A stretch of 64,000 nucleotides of DNA from Macrophomina tecta (lineage: Eukaryota > Ascomycota > Dothideomycetes > Botryosphaeriales > Botryosphaeriaceae), in assembly GCA_024180945.1 (NCBI GenBank), contig JAKSGN010000005.1, positions 2,666,001 through 2,730,000 of the forward strand. Direction: 5' to 3'. The notes under the pieces were generated by a model, which searched no databases, had not been told where the DNA came from, and saw only the letters and a program-made list of their open reading frames with translations. This document shows, one piece after another, positions 32,611-42,749 of this stretch (positions are counted from its first letter, which is position 1; every line of letters begins with the position of its first letter). The position numbers and the translations under genes were made by a program.

Positions 32611-34252
32611 TTGGAAATTATGTCACCACTTCCGCCAATGAGCTCCCCAGGGAAACTTGGCGAGTTGCCGAACAACACCAAGGCTCAGTGGTGGCGGGAC
32701 TCTGGACTACGCCGCCTCGTATTTTGGCAATCATGCATTCTGATTTCACAGATGACTGTTGGTTATGATGAGAGTGTGACAGGAAGCTTCCAAGCGATGC
32801 AGCCGTGGAGAGAATGTAAGCGCCCACCTTAACTCTCACCTTTCTGGAGAATGCTAATCAATCATCAGCTATGGGAAACCCTGCGTCAAGTGATGTTGGC
32901 CTCATCACGGCCATAATATTTGTGGGAGGGTTTGTCGGTGCATTTTTGCGTCACCATTAGCAGATCGATATGGGAGAAGACCAGCCATAACCTTTGGATC
33001 ACTGCTCTGCGTTATAGGAGCAGTCCTGCAGAGCGCGGCACAAGGCAAGGACATGTTCATTGGCGGCCGACTCATCATCGGCTTTGGTATCAGCTTCACG
33101 ACCTCTGCTGGGCCAAGTCTGCCGAACGAGCTCGCGCACCCGCGAATGGGAGGCCAAATAGCGTCCATGGCAAGTCACCAGCCTTAGTAGCTCTTCCTCG
33201 ACTGCTGATTAACACCGCCCAGTTCAACGTGCTCTAGTACGTTGGCTCCCTCATCGCCGCCTGGCTCACCTTCGGCACCGGCCACCTCTCCACCACCTGG
33301 TCGTGGCGCATCCCCTCCATCTTCCAAGGCGTGCCCGCTGCCATCGTTCTCCTCTCGACCATCCTCATGCCCGAATCCCCGCGCTACCTATACTCGCGCG
33401 GCCGCACCGCCGAGGCTCTCCACATTCTCTCCACCTACCACGCCAACGGCGACGCCTCCGACGCCCTCGTCACCCACGAGCTGCAGCAGATCACCGCCGC
33501 GCTCGCCGCCTCCCGATCCACCGTGACCTGGCGCGCGGCGCTGCGCACGCCCACCCCCGCGCCCGCCTCGCCATCTGCGTCGCCGTCGCCATCCTCACGC
33601 TGTGAACCGGCCAGGGCGTCATCTCCTACTACTTCAGCCCAATGCTGGCGTCCGTCGGCATCACGTCGACGCCCGCGCAGACGGGCATTAACGGCGGCAT
33701 GCACATCTGGAACTTCGCGTGCGCGCTGGCGGGCGCGCTGCTGGCCGGCCGCTCTGGCTCATCTCCTTCGTCGGCATGATCGCCGCCAGCGTCCCGCTCG
33801 TCGTGGCGTCTGCGCGCTACGCCGAAGACGGGTCCAAGGCCGCCGCGTACGCGACGGTTGTTTTCCTCTTCTTGTACAATGCCGCGTTCAATGTCGCGTG
33901 CAATCCGCTGATCTACGTGTATACGATTGAGCTGCTGCCGTATGCCCTGCGGAAGAAGGGGCTGGGCGTCCAGATTGCCGTGTCGCAGGCGGCGCTGGCG
34001 GTGAATAATTATGTCAATCCGATCGCGTTGGAGGCAATTGAGTATTGGTTCTTCGTGTTTTATCTTAGAATGTTGGTAGCTGGGACGGGGGTGATTTGGA
34101 AATGGTTCCCGGAGACAAAGGGAAGGAGTTTGGAAGAGTCGATGCCGCTGTTTGAGGATGATTTGGGGGGGGGGGGGTGGCTCAGTGTGGAGGAAGGACC
34201 TGATGGAAGGGTGGTGGTGGAGACGGTGAAGAATGGCGAAGGAAATGTGTAG
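32611..34252 (+). pseudogene. MFS sugar transporter, multiply inactivated
   Basis: This is a lactose-permease-type sugar porter, recognisable over its whole length: TVGYDESVTGSFQAM, DRYGRRPAITFG, GRLIIGFGISF, PESPRYLYSRGRTAEA, TGQGVISYYFSPML and PETKGRSLEESMPLFEDD. It carries at least six lesions. A base is missing near 32948. A GC rather than GT donor sits at the second intron, near 33173. A TAG lies at 33235-33237 where Trp is expected. There is a frame change near 33555. A TGA lies at 33603-33605, again at an expected Trp. Another frame change is near 33750. Both stops are single G-to-A changes from TGG, in line with RIP-like mutation. A 13-nt G run near 34165 follows. The first intron (GTAAGC...ATCATCAG) looks normal. 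Confidence 0.88.
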
Positions 34253-35224
34253 GCTGTTTTTTTTTACGTGTTGCCGGTGCTGGGAAAGTGTTAGATTCGT
34301 GTAATGTTGTGGTCAGGTCAGTTTAGTTCTCCCACTTCGGCTTTAACCAACACCTTTAGACTTTTAACAGACCAATCATTTACAGGGTGGCGAACGTCTC
34401 GTTGACGGCTGGTGAAGACACGCCTGTTACAATGGTCCGACCGTGATGGGTTTCAGTCTTTGCTGTAAAGCTATTGAGCTAACCCTCCGCCAGTTCACTG
34501 ACAAAAGGTACAGCGATAATCAGCGCAGTGGCTGGTGTGTCCCAAAAACTCTATATACAGAGGCGTGTTCCGTAACAGCGTCTACCTATAGAGGGGTATT
34601 ATATACTAATTTAGCTATTAGTAAATTAAGCTGTCGTATACATATTAACACTAATTGTAACTATCTTAATGAAAACGGCCTTCATGGGCGGAGGGCAACA
34701 AAGAAGCCATCTACAAACGAGGAGTAATAGAAAGTAAGATAGTAGTCTCGACTCTTACCTTGAGTTACTTGCGTCTAATATGTAAAGTCATGAGGCCGGC
34801 CGCAATGTTTGCCCCCTCACTGAGTTCTATAACGGCAGGCATGGTAGCCGTCAAGCACCGGGCCTGGCGGAGTATATTTGTTCCATGCGAAAAAATGCCG
34901 CCTCTTCCAACTATAGTAGCACAAACCAACAAACGCGAGTAAGATCCACGGTGATGCCAGTATTCAGACGAGACGAAAGCACGCCAACCAGGCAAGAGAG
35001 CGGCGTTGATCACATCATCAAAACTAGATTTGCATGTAATAATCATCCTTCATGCCTATGTACTCGACGCTCCGAGTGCCAGACCCAGGGTAACGTCACG
35101 TATTCCTCATCTACGAGTATCATGATATATCTTCCCATCGCTATGCACTCTGAAACAAGAAAACTCCCCCCCCCCCCCACAATAACAAAGACTCTACATA
35201 ACTCAACGGCGCCACAGCAGGGAT
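34253..35224. other. intergenic, AT-rich in part
   Basis: The 3' flanks of the transporter relic and the phospholipase D gene. The section around 34.5-34.7 kb is AT-rich. A 13-nt C run lies at 35167-35179. No gene is seen. Confidence 0.5.
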
Positions 35225-38200
35225 TTAAGTGTAAACCTCCTCAGTGAAAGCGTTGAGCTGCACACCGTTCTTGGCAACGTCTTCATCCTTCAAGAACAGC
35301 AGCGGCATCTCCACCAGAGTACCCCTGATCCGGCTCAAGATTTCCTTGACCTGCCTGGCGCCCTCCTCGCCGGGCGCGAAGTTTTCGGAGATGACGTGGC
35401 CGCGCTTGTAGCGGCGAGGCTTGCCCTCGTGGCCATCGTTCTCCGCGGCCTCCTCGTCCTTCTTCTCCTTCTCCTTCTCGTCGTCCTTGAAGTAGCGCTC
35501 GTAATATTCGTCGTACTGGTCCCACGTGCGGACACCGTCGAACGGCACCGCATGGAAGACCTCACCGAACGCGTCGGTGTTCGTCTTGGCGGTCGTGTTC
35601 CAGAGGTTCTGGAACTCGTCCGAGAGCGGATCGGCGACGAGTTCATCCTGCTCGCTTCCCCAATCGTACACGTTGGGGACGCCAATGGGATGGAAATTGT
35701 CGTCGGGGCGCTCGAAGTCTTGCGGCTTGATCAAACCGAGGTGCTTGCGAGTGAGCTGGCGACGCAGACTGGCAGCGAACTTGGATGCTCTCCATTCCTG
35801 CCCATCCATAAGGGACTCGACTGGAGTAGTGTCTTCAATAACCACAGCAATTTCCGAGTCGTGGTCACCCAGCTGACTGCGGTCGTTGAGGTTGGCGGAA
35901 CCGCAGATAACGATGCGGTCGTCGACAATGAGAAGCTTAGAGTGAATGTACAGTTCCTCGGTGACGAATGCGTCGATTTCAGGGGTGCTACCGCTCCAGG
36001 GAACCTCCCTGATATCTGTCCCACCAAGCATGTAGCACTCGGAGACGGTGTCCCAGCGACCGCTGGCCAGGCCGCTCTGGTCACCGAGCTCGCGCGCACC
36101 ACGCTGGTATTTATCGTAGCTCTCTTCATCGCCACCGCGAGGGTAGCCGTCTTCCTCACCTTCGCGTTCCTGGTAACGACCACCATACTCTCGGTCATGC
36201 TCCTCACGTGCCTCTTCGTAGGAAACGCCGGCATTCTCCTCAGCGTCGCGCAGAGCGCCACTGACATTGATTCTGTCGTAGTTGCGAAGATTGTAGAAGC
36301 GAAGGTATTCCATCGGGTTGATGCCCTCGGCGGCGATTGTCTCGTAGATGCTCTTCCCATGGCCGCGGTTGATCGACTTGTACTGGAACTCCATGATAGC
36401 ACGGGTGCTGAGAGCCTCGTCCGCCTTGAGATCTCCGGGGAAAGCAGGCACAGCCGGAATCATGATGATGGCCTTCCACTTCTCCCCGTTCTTGTGAGCG
36501 CGGAGCACACGCTCAACAATGGCGGCACCAATCATGTTCTTAATGGGCTTTTGATCTTCGCACGTCGCCGTGATGAAAAACTGGTTTTCGATGTAGATGA
36601 AATGCTTACTGTTCCTGATGTTCTCAATGTAGGCATTTTGGATTGAGTGCTAAAAGGAGATTAGAGCCACCCATTGAAAAGTATCAGCTTCTTGAACTTA
36701 CCTCGACCTGGACGCCGTGACTCCACTTGGCGCAGCTACGAGTCAGCTGTATATTGGCACTACCGGTGCCTGCGCGGTCGTTGGAGCCACGGTTTTGCTC
36801 ATGCTCGGGTTCGCGGCCGTAGCCAAAGTGGTGTTCAGCCCGCTCGAATTGATGGTGTGCGTGGTGGGAGAGGCTGGTAAGCGTCTTGCGGAAGCCGCCA
36901 GTCTCGCCGTCGCCGTAGGCGAGATCGTCATCCTCTCCCCTAGGCGGCGAGGGATTCTTCTTCACGCTCAAGCGCTCGAATCTCCCATTCTTCCCGTCCT
37001 TGATCTTGTACTTCTCGTGGTAGATGTAGTTCCAACGCTGGACAAAGTGCTCCTGCAGATCCGCTACGACGGGCCCACTGATGCTAAGAGCAACATCAGA
37101 CCAACCCATGCGGGAGCTCTCCTCACGGTCGAGCTTGTTGTTTTGCCAGTTGGCAACGTCTTGGAAGTCCATGATGCGAGCGTTGTTGTAATCCTGGCCA
37201 GGGAAGACGATGCGGTTCAAGTCGCCAGGGTGCACATCGGCAATCTGGTGCTGGTTGGTGTCCCAACGACCATAGCAAAGGTCCAAACCACCCATGAAAG
37301 CAATCTCGCCATCGATAAGGCAGAGCTTCTCGTGGTGGGCCCAGAAAAGCACAGTGTCTTCGTGCGAACCATAGATGGCTTTGAAGGCATCAAAGGGAGC
37401 GCTCGAGATGGACTTGGCGCTGAAGTTGAAGCCCTTGAACTGGTCAATGAAGTCTTGTGCCAGGGTGTTGTGGTCCACGTAGTGGTCGGGATGGCGCTCA
37501 ACGGCGATGTTGGGGTGCAGAGCCTCGAGGTGGTGCTTGGTGTGCTTGGAGGAGACTGTAAGAGGCGAAGCAATCAGCGGGTCCGTCGCTTCAGCATAGT
37601 CGAGAGATTTGAAGACGACGTCCAGTCCAAGGCTGGTGAGGGCTTTGGTGATCGGATCGGTAGAGCGGGGAACGAGGGAACGGAGGTATCCAGAGAGCAA
37701 CGGGCTGATGTACTTACGGGTCAGGGCCTGCTCGACCTCCTTGTAGACGATAATGCGGACCTTGACGCCACGCTCGGCGGCAGCTTGCAGCATGCGGTCA
37801 ATGCGGTACATCTGGTTCTTCGCCGGGGGACGACGCAGGTACAGCTCCGGGGAAAGCCACCCTAAGGCAGGTTAGCGCTGTGTGCCGTAGGACAGCAGCG
37901 GGATGTCTCACAGTCGAGGATCCAGATGGACTCCTTGGCGCGCTCCAGAGCCTCAGACACAGCCCACATGTAGCCGCAGCCGTCGACGAACCACTTGACG
38001 TCGTTGTCATGGCGCCTGGGCGCGAAGCTCAAGTAGCGGTTGTCGGCATACTTCTGAGCACCCTCCTGGGCGGTCTGAGCAGCGACCTCGCTAACCTGCT
38101 CGTGGGTGTCCTGGGTTTCCTCTTCGTCCTTGCCGGTGATGAGTTCGCCAAGCTTGTTGAAGAAGGAAGCCATCTGGGGCGGTTGTTGGGTGGAGTAGGG

Positions 38201-38517
38201 CTCGTAGTGGTCGGGCTGGCCTGGCGGCTGCTCTGGGTGGTGGGAGAACAGGTGGTGGAAGTGCGGGCGAGGCCGGTCAGTTATAGGCTTCGAAGACGAC
38301 AGATCAGCGGAGTCTACTTGAAACAACGTGGACTCGCGAGCTTGTCATGATCCACGGCGAGGTGCGGCGGTGCGGCACTCACAGACTGCTCAGCCTCAGG
38401 GCCCTTTCCCAGCAGGCGGCGGCCAAGGTCGCCAATGAGGCCGCGCTCTCCACTTTGGCTGCTTGCACCGCCATGGTAGTCTCCATAGGCTAGGTGTTCG
38501 TCGTGGTCATTGGACAT
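35225..38517 (-). CDS. phospholipase D
   Basis: Hydrolyses phosphatidylcholine to phosphatidic acid and choline. Exons 38517-38383, 38287-37912, 37861-36702 and 36649-35225 give 1,031 residues. Two HKD catalytic motifs are complete: HHEKLCLIDGE (about residues 346-356) and IHSKLLIVDD (about 792-801, followed by GSANLNDRS). Supporting blocks include ILDWWLSPELYLRRPP, which the second splice reconstitutes, and IYIENQFFI just after the third. The N-terminal 120 residues are polar and Pro-rich. I see no PX or PH domain, so this is the shorter fungal PLD class rather than a Spo14-length protein. The insert between the motifs is long and acidic/basic (EEAREEHDREYGGRYQ). Long plus-strand frames opposite this gene are antisense shadows. 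Confidence 0.94.
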
Positions 38518-39277
38518 TTCTGCTGCAGGGGCGGCCTGTGCGCGAACTTTTCGGCGGGTCCAGCGGTGTGCAAATCAACGGGTGTCCGGAAAGCGGTGAC
38601 GGTCCCCCACAGTGGTAGGGCAGACTCGTGAAGACTTGAGTCGCGGCGGAGGGTGCGGAGACCGGGGATTCGGGCCCAGCGGCAGCCGGACACCGTGTCG
38701 ATGGAGGAATTGATGCAGCTGGAGAGGCCGCGATGGGCTCAGCTGCGCCGGGCGGGTGGTGTTGCGCGGCTTTGCTGGCTTGAGGGGGGAATAGCATACG
38801 CACCCTTAAGGCGGCGCCGTCAGCGGCCGCAACCACTCACTGGCTGGCCTTGCAACAAACCCACCCCACCCCACCCGGCCCAGACCCCTGCCACCGCCTG
38901 CAGTCGAGCTGCTCCCGGCTGCCCCAAGCTGCGCGAGCGGTGCCCCGAGCTCCTTGCCCGTCGTCTCGCACGACACCAAGCTGCCGTTATCGTGAGAATT
39001 GCTGTCGCGCGCAGCTCCGCCGACATGCCCCGCACCGTTGGCAGCCCCTCGCGTCCGTCAAAGCTTATCCGCCGCCCGGCGGCCGACGATGGCTCGGGCG
39101 CGGGCGAGCGGACCCTGGCGATCGCAGAGAATGTGGAGATGAGGATGACAAAACATGGCAATTGTCTTCGAGAACATGATGAAGTCATCGCCGCGTGCTC
39201 GGGTTATACAAGCGCGCCCGACCCCCTCTCTTCCCCTCGCCATCCCACACCCATTGAGCCGCTTAAATACCATCGCC
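38518..39277. other. divergent promoter region, PLD and cyanase
   Basis: This 760-bp gap separates the two divergent genes. CT-rich and GC-rich tracts are present, but no convincing reading frame. The region should contain both promoters. Confidence 0.6.
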
Positions 39278-39982
39278 ATGGCTTCCGCTGCTCTCTCCGC
39301 CCGCCTTGCACCCCGCGCTCTGCTACCCCTCTCCGCCCGCCTTGCTCGCCCCACTTTCGCTGCCGCCCAGCACCGTCTGTTCCATCAGTCGCCCAGCATG
39401 GCCTCCCAGCACAAGATCACCACGCTCGACGTAAGCACTGCAGCCGGCCGGATGCGCCATCTTTCTGATTTTGCAGGCTTCCTTGATTCCCCGTCTTCCC
39501 GAGTCTTCCCCGACGCTCTTTGAGGCAAAGAAGGCAAAGAACCTCTCATTCGAGGCCATCGCAAAGAAGCTTGGCCGTGAGGAAGTTGCTGTTGCCGCGC
39601 TGTTCTACGGCCAGGCCGCGGCTAGCGAGGAGGATATCAAGAACCTGTCCGAGATCCTCGAAGTCCCGGCGGAAAAGCTGACCGCCCAGCTTGCCGGCCA
39701 CCCGGACCGTGGCCGCACCATGGAAATGCCTCCCAGGGAGCCTTTGATCTACCGCCTCTACGAGATTGTCCAGAACTACGGCTATGCCTACAAGGCTGTG
39801 CTCAACGAGAAATTCGGCGATGGTATCATGAGTGCCATCTCCTTCTCCACTACTGTCAAGAAGGAGACGGATGAGAAGGGTGATTGGGCTGTCATCACTC
39901 TCCGCGGCAAGTGGTATGTCGGCCTTTGTCTTCAGCCCGTGCAACTTCTAATGAATCCAGGCTGCCATACTCCCGATTCTAA
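39278..39982 (+). CDS. CYN1: cyanate hydratase (cyanase) with N-terminal presequence
   Basis: Converts cyanate and bicarbonate to ammonia and carbon dioxide through carbamate. Exons 39278-39430, 39477-39913 and 39961-39982 give 203 residues. The N-terminal helix-turn-helix-like domain includes [20 protein letters not shown]. The catalytic domain has [20 protein letters not shown], supplying the active Arg and Glu, and [12 protein letters not shown] with the active Ser. The last 22-nt exon completes KWLPYSRF, the invariant C-terminus. Fungal cyanases are normally about 160 residues and start near the internal [11 protein letters not shown]. Here about 40 extra residues, rich in Ala, Arg and Leu without acids ([20 protein letters not shown]), resemble a mitochondrial targeting peptide. 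The internal Met could give a second, cytosolic form. Confidence 0.93.
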
Positions 39983-40684
39983 GCGCAGCCAGACTCGATC
40001 TCGCGCGCGCTTTCCAGCTAGGGCGGCAAGCTGTCCCTTAAACCTGCCGTAATGCCCTGTAGATAATTGTTAATGAGCCTTACGCACGCAAAGCCTCATC
40101 CATTACTCCTTCGTTTCATAAGACTGCTACAGGATGGCTCCTCGTGAGTCGCCTTGGGTGATTGCTAGACACCCTTGCTCATCTTCTGTACGTGCGCACG
40201 ATTTCCATTACGCCTCAAACTAGGAGGCGGTACCTCTGAAAAACCAAGAGGGAGTCTGCAGTCGAAGCTTTTGTCTAAGCGGCTATGCCTTAAGCCTATT
40301 TTCAAACATCCGTCGGGCTACTTCGACTCCATACGCAAAACACAGGTCGCAAGATCCTCGACTCTGGCACCGTAATATCTGGAAGCAATCGAAGAGATTC
40401 TTGGCCGACCCAACCACACCACGGCAATATCCCGCAAAGACGCTTTTGGTCATGATGCGTCACAAACACCGTCCTTCCGTAGGTTTTGTCGCGAATTTTC
40501 GGCTGGCTGAAGTGATTGCGGCGGCATGCTGAGGGCGGAGGGAGGTGCTCCTTCCTCGTCTGCGCGGCTTCCTCTTCCCGCCTCCACGGCTGCCGCCTTG
40601 TCCCATAAAACACTGCCAACCGTCCTCCATCCTTCATTATCGTAACATCATCCTCGTCTTCCTTAGTCTCAACCAGTGCCCACC
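39983..40684. other. intergenic, no gene recognised
   Basis: Contains the 3' flank of the cyanase gene and the promoter of the zinc-finger gene. No coding signal. Confidence 0.6.
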
Positions 40685-42382
40685 ATGTCCTTCGAATGCC
40701 GCAAACCTGACTGCGGCGAGGTCTTCTCCACCGAGAAGTCCCGCAAAAGGCACTGTGACCTCGCTGAAGATCACGAATATTGCAAGAAGTGTGACTACCT
40801 TGCCGAAGACTGGGATGACCTCACCGCCCACAAGGCAAACTCACCCAAAGTCCACCTCTGCTGCAAATTTTGCGGTCACGACTTCAAGACCATTAGTGGC
40901 CGCGACCATCACATCAAACAGCTTCACCCAGTCGACCAGGACCTCCGCTGTGCTGGATGTAACGAGCACTTCGTTCGCGCTGCCAGTCTCGTCCAACATC
41001 TCGAGTTCGGCCACTGTCCCAAGATTTCAGCCCAGCAGTTCAGATCCAACGTTCAGCACAAACATATAGTCAGCAAAATCCTTGAAAGCCCGGAGGCTCT
41101 GAGCGCAAAGATCTTCGATTTCAACGTTAACGATACCGACTCTACTGGCGGCGTTGCTGTTGGAAGCACCACCGAACTCAACTTGCTGGACGACGATGGC
41201 GGCCAAGGCACCACCAACCTCCTGGAGAGCCAAATTGGAGGCTCTGTCATGCAGCCATTGCAGCCGGACGTCAAGCCTCGACCTGCCAATGCTCCCCGCC
41301 TTGGCGAACGCTGGCCCAGTCTGCCTATCTCCCACAGGAACACTTCTGCTATAGATATCAGCAGCAGCATGGCCAAAGTCTCCCTGTCTGATCCAAACGG
41401 CGGCGCACCTGTGCCATCGTCAGGCGTTCCCAGCGTGAAGTCGCCCCCTTCCTCCATCACCTCGACGAAGCCTCCTAAGAGTCATTCGACTCCTAACTCA
41501 CGCGCGTGGGATGGCTCCTCAAGCGCCTCTGAGGTGCTCTTCAAGGGTGCTCAGAAGACCCCTGTCACCACCGAGTGGGAGGCTGCCCTGCAGGCCAAGA
41601 ATGACGAGGATGAGCGTGCAAACTCCACCAACATTTTCATGCAGCGCTACTGGGACCCTAAACACAAGGACTATGACCCTGAGCGTTTCTACAACCCGGT
41701 CATCGAGATGTATGTGTGCCCTCTTCCACAGTGTGAGGCGAACTACTCGGAGCCCTTTATGCTCGAGCATCACATCAACACCGTACACGGAATTTCTCAG
41801 CGCCGTTGCCCTCATTGCCTGAAGCTGTTCAAGAGTGTCACTGCGCTCGTTGCCCACTGCGAGGCGTCAACGTCACAGTGCGGCATTTCTCGGTCCAGCC
41901 GTTACGGCGAGGTGATCGATCAGTTCTCCGGTGGATTCTTGGGTGCCAAGGATGCTCACCGCTCGGATATCACTGAATGGCAACGCCAGGACAAGCTGGG
42001 CGATGACGGGCAATTGATGCACGGCAGCGGATACAGGATTGGCATGACCAAGTACGAATCCACGCTGCCAGTTGACTGGCCTTCCGGTAGTTTCAGGTTC
42101 AGGGAGAAGGGAAAGATCGTCATCGGCCCCGCCTTGGATCAGGGTGGTCTTGGTCCTAACCGCCATGTCGACATGAACCCGGCTGTCCCCTTATCGACTT
42201 CTCGCAAGCAGCATCACTCCACGGCGAACATCTACCCTCAGCCCTTCAAGGATTTCATCCCGGAGCTCACCTCGAGCACGTTCGATCTGTCACGTGAGCA
42301 GGTGGCAGAGGAGCCCATAGAGCAGATGCGTCGCGAGGATGCGTGGTACACCTCCCCTTCGGGAAGGAGCGCTTGGGAGTGA
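40685..42382 (+). CDS. C2H2 zinc-finger protein
   Basis: A single-exon gene encoding 565 residues. The first 110 residues hold a series of C2H2-type fingers: CRKPDCGEVFSTEKSRKRHC, then CKKCDYLAEDWDDLTAH, CKFCGHDFKTISGRDHHIKQ and CAGCNEHFVRAASLVQHLEF. A second group lies near residues 340-405 (CPLPQCEANYSEPFMLEHHI, then CPHCLKLFKSVTALVAHCEA). The region between is Ser/Pro-rich and probably disordered. The C-terminus has no known domain. Such proteins are usually nuclear and may bind DNA or RNA, but fingers of the first group have irregular spacing, so the target is unknown. The start is the ATG at 40685 in the context CCCACCATGTCC. Confidence 0.88.
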   Translation: MSFECRKPDCGEVFSTEKSRKRHCDLAEDHEYCKKCDYLAEDWDDLTAHKANSPKVHLCCKFCGHDFKTISGRDHHIKQLHPVDQDLRCAGCNEHFVRAASLVQHLEFGHCPKISAQQFRSNVQHKHIVSKILESPEALSAKIFDFNVNDTDSTGGVAVGSTTELNLLDDDGGQGTTNLLESQIGGSVMQPLQPDVKPRPANAPRLGERWPSLPISHRNTSAIDISSSMAKVSLSDPNGGAPVPSSGVPSVKSPPSSITSTKPPKSHSTPNSRAWDGSSSASEVLFKGAQKTPVTTEWEAALQAKNDEDERANSTNIFMQRYWDPKHKDYDPERFYNPVIEMYVCPLPQCEANYSEPFMLEHHINTVHGISQRRCPHCLKLFKSVTALVAHCEASTSQCGISRSSRYGEVIDQFSGGFLGAKDAHRSDITEWQRQDKLGDDGQLMHGSGYRIGMTKYESTLPVDWPSGSFRFREKGKIVIGPALDQGGLGPNRHVDMNPAVPLSTSRKQHHSTANIYPQPFKDFIPELTSSTFDLSREQVAEEPIEQMRREDAWYTSPSGRSAWE

Positions 42383-42749
42383 GGCGCTCACTATAAAGTT
42401 CTCAGAGGGGAAATGGAATGGTGAAGAAGATGAAGGCCAAAGATCGTAACTAGCTAACTACATGAGAATAGATGGTGTCTCATTCCTGGCTCTGCGTTCT
42501 CTTTTGTACAAGCAACTGTATCCGCGTGTATGCGTCCGGCATGGAGGCAGCCATCTGGATGCACGTGTCCAGCAGACATTCCTACATTTGCATCCGGACG
42601 ACTGCTTCCACTCCCCACATTAGCAGCAAAGTTTGAAATACTTCTGAATACTGAGTCATTATTCCGCATTCGAAGTGTTTACTTTTCCCCCCCTTCTATG
42701 CCATCCCATCGCAGAGCAGGAACAAGCGAAATGTTCCTTGATGCACTGT
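42383..42749. other. intergenic between converging genes
   Basis: Holds the 3' flanks of the zinc-finger gene and the LIG4 gene. No gene is seen. Confidence 0.65.

Noticed and set aside
35396..37865. Long plus-strand open frames (416 and 382 codons) opposite the phospholipase D gene
   Set aside because: They are exact antisense of conserved exons with HKD motifs, and their translations are repetitive hydrophobic runs typical of the reverse reading of biased codons.
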